Source of the DNA: Parelaphostrongylus tenuis
Lineage: Eukaryota; Nematoda; Chromadorea; Rhabditida; Metastrongylidae
NCBI GenBank assembly: GCA_019055375.1
Contig: JAHQIW010000633.1
Coordinates: forward strand, 1 to 64,000
Direction of reading: 5' to 3'
Length of the DNA stretch: 64,000 nucleotides
Each line of letters opens with the position of its first letter. Positions within the stretch are counted from its first letter, which is position 1. The notes under the pieces are model-generated. The model saw only the letters and a program-made list of their open reading frames with translations, had not been told where the DNA came from and ran no database searches. Shown here piece after piece: positions 48,630 to 59,969 of the stretch. The position numbers and the translations under genes were made by a program.

Positions 48630-48908
48630 AAACCCAATGATGTAGAGCGATGTGCAAAAAACGTTTGTGTCAGCCGGGATTTGAACCCAGATCTTACTCT
48701 TTCCTGGAGCATGTGCTTAACCGTTGCACCACTCGCTTTGCACTGCACTCTTTCTACGCTACAATGCGTTATCTATCAATAGCCAACCGTCTACGGTGTG
48801 GTAGGGAAGTCATTGTCGACATTGAACCCTTTGTCGAACCGGAAAGAGTAAGATCTGGGTTCAAATCCCGGCTGACGCAAACGTTTTCGCACACCACTCT
48901 ACATCATT
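48630..48908. repeat. inverted repeat with tRNA-like arms
   Basis: The left arm holds GTCAGCCGGGATTTGAACCC followed by AGATCTTACTCTTTCC; the right arm holds GGAAAGAGTAAGATCTGGGT followed by TCAAATCCCGGCTGACG. Each arm reads, outward, as the box-B half of a tRNA (GGTTCAAATCC), and the left arm continues into a reverse A-box-like CTTAACCGTTGCACCAC. So two tRNA-derived repeats meet head-to-head, or one was duplicated in inversion. It separates the protease and RT parts of the outer BEL/Pao element. Confidence 0.65.
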
Positions 48909-49475
48909 GCGTTTATTGAAAACATCATAACACCGCAATAGGCGGTCAAATAAAAATGATTTCCAATTGATTATTGTATTCCATTTTTGTCGGAAGCAAA
49001 TGTAGGCTGGGTGGAATTGGTGTGGGGCTCGTGCTTTTCTATCAGAGTCTACAATTGATCGCAGCCAAAAAGGATTTGTCGATAAATCGACCATCACATG
49101 TATTAGAACCATCATATAGCTTTATAAGTTAGAAAAATAGTTTATAAAGAATATATGCATATATACGACATAGTATAACTATAGCTAGGATGTTGATTTA
49201 TGACCAGGGATTCACAACGCGCCCAGTGTAATCGTATAGACCATTAATGCAAGATACATGACTCCAGCTGCTTACAATCCTCGAACCAAGCTGACAACTT
49301 TGTAATAGTATAGTCAATTAATAAGCAGATATCAGGCCATAATCTAAGCCCTCTTGTCAATATAAACCAGGAACCATAAGAAGAGTGAAATCACAATCGA
49401 AAGTGAACCAGATTCGTATCCATCAACTCGAAGCCAGCAGAAGAATTAATGATAGCCAACGTCGTCACAGGAACA

Positions 49476-49485
49476 GTATAAAAAG
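49476..49485 (+). promoter_or_regulatory. LTR TATA box
   Basis: TATAAAAAGG, conserved at 55018-55027 in the 3' LTR. Transcription should begin some 25-35 bases downstream, just ahead of the LTR open frame at 49524. Confidence 0.6.
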
Positions 49486-49523
49486 GATAAGACCAGTGGA
49501 GTTAACTTCATCATTTCGTCGTT

Positions 49524-50041
49524 ATGTCTTCAGAATCACCCAGTCCAGCTAGTGCCTCCTCGCCAGCCCACACTATATGGAACCCCCTCAGCCCAGACCT
49601 CCAAGAACTCCAACTCAACGAATCGTGGAAACAACAGGCCCGAAACGGGTCACCAGCCTGGGCAACTCCTGGGCGACCTACGAGAAGAACTATGCCAGCT
49701 CAAGGTGAATGCACTTATAAGTCACGTAATCTACAGTGTCCCGCGTCATCCAGATGCAATTCAAAGATTGGTGCTGGACATGGGATCAGCGATTGGAAGA
49801 CTCGAGAGAATGGGGGAGAATATGATCCTCCATCTGCCGGAACTATACCAGAAACTCCATCACAAGGAACTGGGGGATCTTAAGAACGATCGAGAGGCTC
49901 CATGACAACATGCGTCACTTGAGGGCCATGCTGACCATAATGCAACAAGAGGACGCGATGTACGAGATGTCCCTGAGGCTGAGACAATCCCGAGGAGGCC
50001 TGGAATCTTGGGAACCACCACGAGAATATCTAGAAGACTAG
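49524..50041 (+). pseudogene. open frame inside the 5' LTR (leader protein?)
   Basis: From ATG 49524 a Ser/Pro/Ala-rich N terminus (MSSESPSPASASSPAHT) runs on. Frame 49552-49905 then carries a helical block with LDMGSAIGRLERMGENM, and a third frame ends with YEMSLRLRQSR and EPPREYLED before a stop at 50039-50041. These are parts of one protein of roughly 180-200 aa broken by indels, including the 58-bp loss. Because it starts 48 bp after the TATA box it would lie in R/U5, the 5' end of the element RNA, ahead of gag. No family recognised. Confidence 0.5.
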
Positions 50042-50402
50042 GACGACGATGTCTTATGATCTCTTGTGCCTTAGTTTACTGTTTCTACTTATTAATGATT
50101 TGCTTTCCTATGTTTGTCGATCGTCTTCCTCATTAGTTATTGTTTATATTGCATAAGGTTGTACTTTCGTTATTATTCGTTATATTAGTAATGTTGTTAT
50201 TCATAATGAAGGTTTAATTACCCAAGTTTGAGGTAATCGCAAAACCACTGTTGGCCGGACGTCCACAACTAAATCAGAAAACCAATCCACTGAACCGCTG
50301 CTACAAAAATTGTGGCGCATCGGCCGGACGAAAGAACTCAGGTCAGAATTTTCTACGATTCACTATTATTTCTACTACTTTATTCAACTTCACTAGACCA
50401 TC

Positions 50403-50531
50403 ATGACTCAACGCTTGGATCTTATCGCTCAAAAACAAATGCTTCACAAATATACCGGCCAACTCGATAAAGTATTGGCAAAGTTCAAGGAGGACCAATT
50501 GGCAATGCTAAATATAGCAGCTACGGAATGA
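50403..50531 (+). pseudogene. gag N-terminal stub
   Basis: ATG at 50403 begins MTQRLDLIAQKQMLHKYTGQ and runs 42 codons to a TGA at 50529-50531. Position just inside the 5' LTR and coiled-coil-like composition suggest the start of gag. The remainder is deleted. Confidence 0.45.
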
Positions 50532-50555
50532 CAAACCACTCCAGATTTCCTCCTG

Positions 50556-52236
50556 ATGTCAACACTTCATGGCGATCAAATCGGTGTAATATGCGAGAAA
50601 TTTATCCAAGAGCAACAACAACTTTTTGTTAAAGAAGATACATCAAATGGAGAGAATAAAGCTGACATCTTTATTTTATTGGAGAAATATTCCTTGACCA
50701 GCGCAAAAAGGATTGTGGCGTGGATCTTACGCTATGTTCACAACCTGATCAATAAAAGAAATGCTCGGAAGTGCATCATATTGCATTATCGACATTTTTG
50801 CAAGATACGGAAGTGAGTCACAATCCCTACATTTCTGGAAAGGAAATGATCACAAGCCGGAAAGGTATTGGTCAAGCAACATCAGTTATCATCAATAACT
50901 ACTTCCATGCTCCAATCCATCACACACCTGAACATCAAGCAGGATGAGGAAGGGCTACTGCGATGCTTCGGACGTCTAGGACGAAGTGACTTATGTAAGG
51001 ATGCGAAAAATCCCTTACTAGTGATACAATATTCCTGGTTGGCGTATGCCATCATTCGAGAAAGTCACAACAAGGGACACCCGGGCATAAGTCACATATT
51101 CTATTGTGCGAGAAAGATACTGGATTCCCAAATTACGAGCACAAGTGACACGAATCATCCGTCTTTGCATTCAATGACAGAGGTTCAGTAACCTTTCCTA
51201 CAAGTATCCTGAACTAGGAGATCTACCTCAACAAAGGGTTCTCCGGTCACGACCTTTCGAACATGTGGGACTCGACTATATCGGTCCACTAATGATCATT
51301 CAGTCGGATTCCACTGATACAAAATGTTATGGAACAATAGTAACTTGTATGGTAACGAGACTGATACATCTAGACATCGTATCCGATCTCACAACCGGAG
51401 CATTCCTCATGTTCCTACGTCGCTTTTTCGCGCGACGAGGATTGCCCTCATCGATCACAAGTGATAATGCTCCGACACTTATACTTGCAGAAGCAATATT
51501 TAACGAACGCTTGCAATCTATTCAAAATGACCCAGAAGTGATACGCACAATGGATAATCATGAAATACAGTGGAAATACATTACACCGCTTGCTCCATGG
51601 CAAGGAGGCTTCTATGAGAGACTTATCAAGTCAATAAAACAGTCTCTTTATAAGACTCTTGGAAATCAAAGCTTTCATTGGAACACTTGACCACAGTAAT
51701 CATAGAGATCGAATCTCTCCTCAACACAAGACCACTGTTGTGTGTGGAATCAAACTCTATAAGCGAGGAAATACTTAGATCAATCGACTTTCTTCAAAAT
51801 GGGTTTGAAATCCCCTATCCTTTAAACGGACCTAACGAGGAGCAAAGCGATCCTACGTACTTCCCACCAGAGATGGAACCTCTCTTACGAACGAAGAAAC
51901 AAGTGATAGAGGCTGTGAATTCATCTTAAACTTCACAGAAAATGTTGGAAAATCTGGAGAACTCAGTACTTAACGTCACTACGTGACAAACATCAAAGCG
52001 GATTGAGAAATAAAGGAAGTTCTAAATATGCCCCTAACAAAGATGATTTCGTACTTATCAACGATCCAATGCAACCACGACACTTTTGGGAAATGGGCAA
52101 AATAAAGGAATTGATCACGAATGCACAAGGAGTTTCTCGCGAAGCAGTGGTTTTCACTACCGTCACACCGTCAAATTCGGAGACCTTTGAATCTTCTCAT
52201 TCCATTGGAGATAGAAGATCATTAACCACAGGATAA
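50556..52236 (+). pseudogene. BEL/Pao integrase (H2C2, catalytic core, C-terminal domain)
   Basis: Frames 50556-50816, 50868-51191, 51265-51690, 51678-51929 and 52003-52236 together give the C-terminal half of pol. The zinc-binding part shows EEGLLRCFGRLGRSDL and RESHNKGHPGISH. The catalytic core shows the D of GLDYIGP, the D of SDNAPT and the E of FYERLIKSIKQ, so DDE residues persist. Downstream LLNTRPL and WEMGKIKELI belong to the conserved domain after BEL integrases. Frame breaks near 50820, 51195, 51685 and 51930 make it non-functional as it stands. Confidence 0.75.
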
Positions 52237-52429
52237 AAGAAATGAACAACGTAAATCAATTGACGAAACACAATCTCCACAATCTGGACGAAAGTGAACC
52301 TAGCGACAAGTTGCCTACGGAGAAACCCACCGGCACAGACACATGAAAAGGTAATCATCGTCTCCGACCTCAGAAGCAGATAAACTACGGAGATCTCATA
52401 AACTTCCCTCAAATTATCCATGTCTCAAG

Positions 52430-54583
52430 ATTCTCAGCTTGTTGACCTTACTTCCATCGACAACCCAATGTGCAGATGCTTCAACAAACATCAGGCAGTT
52501 AGCATGCATTAGTGGAGGAGTGAAGATAGCATTACTGGATCGAGCACCGTATGAATTATGTGCAGAATGATATTGCAAGATCTGTGAAACACCACAGGAT
52601 GAAGAAATAGTGCATTTACCACCACAAATCGTGCTGCATGACTATAAAGTGCAATGGAAAATAATGTCCAGCATCACGATGGGAATTATTGAAACCACCA
52701 GCGCAGCAGCATCATTTTGTGAACATGTAAATTGCATCTTTTGTCCAGCCACAATGTTCAATCCTGAGTGCTGGCCATTAGGAGCCATATTAGCCACTAC
52801 TATTTTCCCTATTTGATCAGTACTATCTGTTACGTATTCCTATTCGTACCACTCACTCTTGGAAAACCGATTCGACTCTTCACGTCCTCATGTGGCGGCT
52901 CATAAGATCGCGATTCAATACTGTGCCGATGAACAGAAGACATCAAACAAGACACCGCCAACGACACACTGACATTGCGAAACTTCTCCTAGCGGTAACG
53001 ATGACAATCATAATACCAACAAAAGCTTGTCAACAAGTCAACCTCTTTTCTCATTCTACTACAATTTGCCAGAACGTAAATGGCACTCTGATTTGCAAGG
53101 TGAAAATTTCGGATGTACCGAAGATTAACCCATTCAAGAGAGAAGCATGTTTTAGACTAATCAAAAACGAAACATTGCTACAGGAAATCAGACTCACGTG
53201 AAATTCACTCACCCTTTCGTGCGAACCTGAAGCGGACCTATTCACACGGGACACGTCGTATCGAGTCGTGGATAATAAGAGATGTCCACATACAGGGTCC
53301 TGTACAGGAACCAAATGTGCAAACATAACTCCATCTAGCTTGTTACCCGAATTAGAAGAGGGAAACATATACTCAGGAGTAACCGCCTGCACCGAATCTT
53401 GTGGAGGACCTGGATGTGATTGCTTCTACTGGAGTTCGGGATGCCTGTTCTATCGTATCTATTTAACCCCATTATCCATTGATATTTACTAATTATTTCA
53501 CTGTAATCGCTGATCAGAGACGGCAAATGTTGAAATCACACACTTCAATGCAATCAAAGGAAAAACGGAATCACATATGATTCCTATGCGACCCAGTATA
53601 CCCGTCACCTGGAATTCCTTTACTTACACACTCACTTCTATGACAATACCACCTAATCCAATGCTCAATGTACCATTCATTTCAAACGGAAATCAAACTG
53701 CGATCTGGCCTACTCGCACATTACCGCCACTTCAATGTAATAATCGAACTACAGCCAGAAATCTCCAGTGCAAGGTTGTAGAAGATACGCACATGTTATC
53801 CAGTGGAAGTTCGGGCCAACTGCAGATGCAATGAACCAAACATTTCCTCATTCTTTTGCAACGCCCGGCACAAACTACCTATCATCATGCCATCGGCAAC
53901 ATTCCAACAAACAAAGGCTGTGCGAGTACAAGCAATAATCCCAAGAATGACGACTGCCGAAATCATCTTCAGTATCCAAGATAAGCTTGAAATGGAAGTA
54001 GTTGTCGATAGTGTTACGTGTCATATCGGCAACACAAGCATACAGGGACGTTATAAATGTGCAAAAGGAGCCATAGCGCACCTAACTTGAACATCAGAAA
54101 CTCCCGCTCAAGCTGAAATAGTATGTCCCATCAGCGACATTCACAGTGCCATGTGAACGAGAAGGCAAACATTCGAAACTTTATTTTAGCTTCAGTCAAG
54201 CTCGTGTCCAAGAGAAATGTACGGTCACATGCGGCACCATAATCACGAGATTCGAGGTTGGAGGTATCTTGAAATTTACCGATACGGCTAGCACAATGTT
54301 TAATAAATGGCTACACGGAGACACCAAAACTGAAATGGAGATACAATGGCCAGATTTCTGGCATATTGTTGATATATTATCACAATGGTAAAAGACGGTA
54401 ACCATCGCATTACTCGGCCTGTTGATATTAATGGCACTTACGTATACCTTTGGAGGACGCATAATTGCGTTTGCATACCTTTGGGTAGCTAGACTTATTA
54501 TAGCTCCTTTCTGGCTATTGTACCACGTGCTCAATGGTTGCCGCAAACAACTCACGCATGACAAAGGAACTAAACACCTCTAA
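52430..54583 (+). pseudogene. phlebovirus-like envelope glycoprotein of the BEL/Pao element
   Basis: Envelope gene at the usual 3' position. Visible features: a hydrophobic N-terminal signal-like segment near 52435-52480; a Cys-rich region at 53268-53492 with the Cys-Gly-Gly-x-Gly-Cys-x-Cys type cluster and nearby CLFYR that mark the phlebovirus G2 fusion module; further Cys-rich beta segments at 53577-54391; a strong membrane anchor at about 54391-54510; and a short basic tail ending at TAA 54581-54583. It belongs to the class II fusion glycoproteins that nematode BEL/Pao elements took from phlebovirus-like sources. Stops and frame changes at about 52816, 53201, 53492, 53834, 54090 and 54391 break it. 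Confidence 0.75.
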
Positions 54584-54589
54584 AATGCC

Positions 54590-54598
54590 GGGCGGGAG
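54590..54598 (+). promoter_or_regulatory. polypurine tract
   Basis: GGGCGGGAG lies directly before the TG that opens the 3' LTR, the expected site for plus-strand priming. Confidence 0.65.
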
Positions 54599-55902
54599 TG
54601 TCGATAAATCGACCATCACATGTATTAGAACCATCATATAGCTTCATAAGTTAGAAAATAGTTTTAAAGAATATATGTATATACATAGTATATATATATA
54701 TATATACGACATAGTATAACTATAGCTAGGATGTTGAGTTATGACCAGGAATTTACAACGCGCCCAGTGTAATCGTATAGACCATTAATGCAAGATACAT
54801 GACTCCAGCTGCTTACAATCCTCGAACCAAGCTGACAACTTTGTAATAGTATAGTCAATTAATAAGCAGATGTCAGGCCATAATCTAAGCCCTCTTGTCA
54901 ATATAAATCAGGAACCATAAGAAGAGTGAAATCAGAATCGAGAGTGCACCAGATTCGTATCCATCAACTCGAAGCCAGCAGAAGAATTAATGATAGCCAA
55001 CGTCGTCTCAGGAACAGTATAAAAAGGATAAGACCAGTGGAGTTAACTTCATCATTTCGTCGTTATGTCTTCAGAACTACCCAGTCCAGCTAGTGCCTCC
55101 TCGCCAGCCCACACTATATGGAACCCCCTCAGCCCAGACCTCCAAGACCTCCAACTCAACGAACGTGGGAACAACAGGCCCGAAACGGGCCACCTAGCCT
55201 TGAGCAACTTCTGGCGACCTACGAGAAGAACTATACCAGCTCAAGGTGAATGCACTTACAAGTCACGTAATCTACAGTGTCCCGCATCATCCAGATGCAA
55301 TTCAAGGATTGGTGCTGGACATGGGGTCAGCGATTGGAAGACTCGAGAGAATGGGGGAGAATATGATCCTCCATCTGCCGGAACTATACCAAAACTCCAT
55401 CACAAGGAACTGGGGGGTTACCTCGTCGTTTCAGAACCTCACCACCCTCTATGAGACGCTGAGAGCCCCGGAAAGATCTTAAGAACGATCGAGAGGCTCC
55501 ATGACAACATGCGTCACTTGAGGGCCACGCTGACCATAATGCAACAAGAGGACGCGATGTACGAGATGTCCCTGAGGCTGAGACAATCCCGAGGAGTCCT
55601 GGGATCTTGGGAACCACCACGAGAATATCTAGAAGACCAGGACGACGATGCTTATGATCTCTTGTGCCTTAGTTTACTGTTTCTACTTATTAATGATTTG
55701 CTTTCCTATGTTTGTCGATCGTCTTCCTCATTAGTTATTGTTTATATTGCATAAGGTTGTACTTTCGTTATTATTCGTTATATTAGCAATGTTGTTATTA
55801 TAATGAAGGTTTAATTACCCAAGTTTGAGGTAATGGCAAAGCCACTGTTGGCCGAACGTCCACAACTACTTCAAAAAACCAATCCACTGGACCGCCGTTA
55901 CA
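54599..55902 (+). repeat. 3' LTR of the inner BEL/Pao element
   Basis: Starts TGTCGATAAATCGACC, ends GTTACA. It is longer than the 5' LTR because of a TA expansion at about 54681-54702 and about 58 bp (55417-55474) absent from the 5' copy. It repeats the TATA box (55018-55027) and the LTR open frame (55065 on). Confidence 0.88.
55065..55754 (+). pseudogene. open frame inside the 3' LTR (second copy)
   Basis: Same frame as in the 5' LTR: N terminus from 55065, central helical block in frame 55246-55482, and C-terminal frame 55509-55754. This copy keeps the 58-bp block, and its third frame reads past the stop seen in the 5' copy through an acidic stretch into a hydrophobic end (LLCLSLLFLLINDLLSYV), which could be a membrane tail. 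Two frame changes remain, near 55190 and 55480. Confidence 0.5.
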
Positions 55903-56350
55903 TTATCATTGGTTTTATAAACTACTTCCTCTTCCAGTTTCCTGAATCTTTAGATTGCTTTTAGGATAAATTCCATGTCCTCAGGGCATATTTCTGGGGC
56001 TTGAAGAGGCTTTGTTATCTTATTGTTGATGAATAGGGATAACGAAAGCTGGTTTCCTTCCGCGTCTCATGCTTCCAGTGACACTTTTCTTGACAGGTGT
56101 TCCTGTATATCATTCGACTCGAATGTATTCAAGTGAAGTTTGATCTCGTCCAGTACAGACAATTGGTGTTCCTGAGCAAACTTTTCGTCAATTGAAGAGA
56201 GTTCGGCCTGTGTCCAATAAGATGTGAAACTTCTCCAAGCGTTTTGTTGTGGGGTTCGAAGCAGTTAACTGTCCAGTAGGTAACATTGTTGACTACACTT
56301 TTGTAGTCGATTTTTCGACCGTTTACTCCTAGCTGGCAGCTATGGGCCAC
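55903..56350 (-). pseudogene. BEL/Pao aspartic protease, outer element, 5' portion
   Basis: On the minus strand LLDTG (56220-56206) is the catalytic motif of a retroviral-type aspartic protease. A frame change follows, then HQLSVLDEIKLHLNTF, DAEGNQLSLSLFINN and KPLQAPEICPED, the order seen at the BEL/Pao protease end. Orientation and content fit the RT remnant at 47165-48560, so the younger element (49077-55902) split this one. Confidence 0.7.
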
Positions 56351-56359
56351 AAACGCTAA

Positions 56360-58130
56360 ACAATTCAGTCATCTAAGGACCACGTGGTCTCAGTCGTAAA
56401 CCCCGCAATTAGATGTCACTGTAATAAAGTGATGAAGATAAAATGAAATCATAAAGCTCAAGTCGGTCTAGCAGCCGCTCTCAGGAATGCCAGACATCGA
56501 AGGTAAAGTGAATGAGTACAAAGAAGGTTGCTTTGGTGCTTGTTGTAAACCACAGCCCATCAATCCAACAGGAATACGCCCTTTGCGTTCCATATAATTT
56601 AGGGAACCCAAAAGGCAAAAACATTCCACGACGCTCCCAGCCTTGTCGAATAGCCCATCTCATCTTATACTCTATACCATCCCAACTACAACCAAATTAC
56701 TCAGCTATTATGATGCGGGAACATCTACAATGGTGGCAGACATTCTAAACTGCGCTATTGCTTGGTCCGCCACCGGAGGCGAAGTATACAGTCCTATATT
56801 TAACTACGGCCCTAGCAAGTCGCAAACATGCCACTGAATACCATCTTCGGTCCAAACATTCACGGAACGAGCATAGCAGCATCTTACACTTAGTTACCTT
56901 GTCGTGTTCCGCAGATGACTCTCTATCTCTATGTAGAAAAACTCCTTGTCATCATTCATATTGTATTGGTAACACTCATCTTCGAATCAGTTGTCGTTTA
57001 ATATTAAGCTGACAATAGTATTGTATTGCTTGTATATTTTAGGTCGTTGTTTTATTCCTACTATTTGTATGATTCAACCCTCGTCATTCGTATAAAGGAT
57101 CATTTGACTAATGCTCAAACACACAAAGTCCCGCGTGGCAGGTTATCATCAATCCCAAAGTACAAAAATAGGAGAACCGATCAGCCCACCAAAGAAGCGT
57201 GGGCTGATCAACTTTAGTTGGCACCCAACGTGCATAACACAGTACCTATAATCAGTCAACAGACTAGACTTTGAGAACAAACCAATTCACTTTACCATTC
57301 CTTCTCCACAGGATATTTTGGATGCCAGTTGTTGTTCAGTCGAAAATTTTTCCCGCTTTGTGAGAAACCCAGATAAAACGACTGACTCAGAAACTACGAA
57401 AGCTTATCCACACGTTGATAAGCTTTTCGTGATTCCAGCGAAACATTCGCGTGAGAAAATTGAAAGCGCCTGGAGGGTGCGAAACATAATTTTATTGTGA
57501 ATGCTACTCCGTTATAAAAAGGCTTTCTGGAAAACCGACCATGTACAGCTCTAGCCACAGATTTAAGCTTTCGAATGATTACTAACACTCTCATGAAAAG
57601 TTCCTGCTCAGCAAATGAGATCGGTTTTCATTTGTCTCCGTCCTAACATATGAATACCTAAAATCTTTATGGATTAGAAAAGCTGTCTTCTCAGTGATTT
57701 CTCATTTGACTATTTATAATAAATTCTTTACATGAACTCCATCCACGTGTATTGATGAACGCACACTTCACGACTAGAATACTGTGAACAGATCTTCTCT
57801 AACATCACAGCGAATAACACTCCAAGCGTTAATTTCGTTCTTAATTCAGGTTTTGCACACTCACTTTAACAGTAATGGTCTTTCTACGAAACGAGGCAGT
57901 CCGAATTTGGGCTTTCTGTGAACAGATGAAGGTGATTTTGCTGAAAAGCTTTCTTTCTAAGGGCTACTCTTACCCCAACCTCTTAATTGATTGAGCCACT
58001 GATTGATTATGAGTAGTCCAGTAAAAATCTTCCGTAAAGCAAAAAAAAAACCTTCGGAAAAAATAACGTTCCTTGCATTTCATGCAGTCGCCAATGTGTC
58101 AGTCAAATTCAATCTGATTAAATAAAGTCT
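56360..58130. other. repeat-rich, nothing assigned
   Basis: May include more of the outer BEL/Pao element. Frames at 56512-57012 on the plus strand show no recognised domain. R1-like sequence is present around 57400-57650. Confidence 0.35.
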
Positions 58131-58325
58131 AATAATATATTCTCAGCCTTTCATGAGGTCTGTTATAAGATTTACTTCTCTACCCTCCACTGTGTTGACT
58201 AAGGTCATCTACAAAGTCAAAGATGCATTCAGATCTCTTCCTTTTTGTAACAACTTCCTGGCTTCTCCTATAATGATAGACAGCTTAATTTTACTTGTTA
58301 ACAATTACTCTTATCTGATAACTAT

Positions 58326-58500
58326 TGATGTGTCCCGTCTGATTATCACTTATCCCTCTATCAGCGTTATTAGTCTTGCCTGATAAAACTTGTTGTATCA
58401 CGTCTGATTATCACTTGGCCCTCTATCAGCGTAATTAGTCTTATCTGCTAAAATTTGATGTAACACGTCTGATTACCACTTATCTCTCTATCAGCGAAAC
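58326..58500. repeat. short tandem array, ~63-bp unit, about 3 copies
   Basis: Units begin TTGATGTGTCCCGTCTGATT or TTGTATCACGTCTGATTATC and contain CTCTATCAGCG. An isolated fragment (TTTTGATGTATCACGTCTGA) follows at about 58588. Confidence 0.7.
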
Positions 58501-59837
58501 TTGCCGGTGTGACTCATTTATATATGTGGGTTCGCAGCGGGGAGTGTTGCTCAGATGTAAGTCACTACTTTAGTCATTTTTTCATTTTGATGTATCACGT
58601 CTGATTATCACTTTATGTAAATATTCACTTTTATGGAAACTATTTGTAGTCGAAGTTTATTTAGATACCAAAAGAAAGCAATGCATCTGCGTAACGATTC
58701 GACAGTGCATGAGAGCGTTGAGTCAGCGTTACGCGCTGTCATACCGCAATCTCCTCAATAGAACGACTACTAGGAAGAGAAGCGCAGAAGGCCAAGTGGA
58801 AGCATACTTGTCATAGCGCTCATAAAGGTCAGTTTATTCATAGAATTTTTCTGAACTATACACCAAAGCTCTATTTGCTCATTTCACAGGTATATGTGTC
58901 AATGATTAACGTTCCCTTCCAGGTTTGTGCGTTTGAGACTCAAATGACACAAGCACCGATAGGCGTAGTCAACGTAAGAGTCGTTTACTTATAGACAATA
59001 AGCAACAAGTTTTAACATCACTGTGATTATGACTTGATGTCGATTAGTATCGAAGGCCCTTCTATAGCGTAATTATCACAGTAAAGAACGCTCAGTTGTA
59101 TACTTTCACTACCTTTGATGTAAAACGTAGATCGTAGACGTAGAACGTGGATGCAAATATGTCATTATAAGTTGCAGATTGTTGAAACTTGTTCTAACCA
59201 TAAAGCTATTGAAACTTTACAATTTCTTTTCGGGTTGTGATCAGGTGTGGTAGGTACGCTTTACTATGTTGTTTTCCAGATTGTCAGCTTTGTGTGAGGA
59301 GGGCATAAAAAAGGTTGTAGCTTTAAGTACTTCATCTCAAATAGGGTTTATAATGTTTACACTGGGCTTGGGAGGTGCATTCTTATAACACAAACACTAT
59401 TTCCTATAAATTACAGATTGTTGAATAAATAGTGATGAATAAATTATATTGATCTTTTGTGTTACGGTGTCACTATATGAGATGTGGTGTGATTTCGTGT
59501 GCCAGTGATTTGAACATATTGTAGTGAAAACAAAAAGATAGACACAAAATAGAACAGTGAAGTATTGTGGTGGGGGAACGAACCAGCAACCATTTTCTTG
59601 ATGGACGGGTGCTGAGCGGCAGAGAGGAGTGAGACAGGCAGTGATTGCCACGCTGAGGTTAGAGTCTCAGAGGGAGGGGGTGGAGCCGTTCCCATGCTGG
59701 CGGTGAAGCCCTTGCCAGTTAGGCACGCCCAGTTTGGAAGCGCAGAAGTCAACCGGTTAACAAGTTTGGTCGGGTAAGCGCATACCGCAATGAACCCAGT
59801 TTAGCTGACAGCCATGACTGACTTTATACATCGGTGG

Positions 59838-59965
59838 ACATACCACGAGTCATTGTAAAGGTCAGATATGCATTCTATCACCACCCTACGATGGTGCGAA
59901 TGGAGTAGAATACATGGCGCATCCCTCAAGGATTGATCAACGCTGAGAGTTGAGAGCTTTTTTCC
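59838..59965 (+). mobile_element. S1-related SINE tail, variant subfamily
   Basis: Has the S1 tail (GAGTCATTGTAAAGGTCAGA, GCGCATCCCTCAAGGATTGA) but with a CCTACGATGGTGCGAATGGA segment absent from the main family. The head is missing. Confidence 0.6.
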
Positions 59966-59969
59966 AACA

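Larger units (their letters stand above)
49077..50305 (+). repeat. 5' LTR of the inner BEL/Pao element
   Basis: Begins TGTCGATAAATCGACC and ends CTACA (TG...CA). It is repeated with small differences at 54599-55902. TATAAAAAGG at 49476-49485 is a good core promoter. A short palindrome TCGATAAATCGA sits at the LTR start. Relative to the 3' copy it lacks about 58 bp after 49875 and has a shorter TA run near 49150. No target duplication was seen: the bases before it (GGATT) and after the 3' LTR (TTATC) do not match. Confidence 0.88.
50306..54598 (+). mobile_element. internal region of the inner BEL/Pao retroelement (Tas-like)
   Basis: Contains, in order, a gag start (50403), a pre-integrase region, integrase, the integrase-downstream domain and an envelope gene, ending in a polypurine tract GGGCGGGAG (54590-54598) directly before the 3' LTR. 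A TGGCGC at 50313-50318, a few bases inside the 5' LTR, is a candidate primer binding site. Protease, reverse transcriptase and RNase H are missing: gag sequence gives way to pre-integrase sequence within about 50530-50560. The copy is therefore defective and internally deleted. Confidence 0.8.

Noticed and set aside
48459..48782. 107-codon plus-strand frame
   Set aside because: Antisense to the outer BEL/Pao remnant and running into the tRNA-like palindrome.
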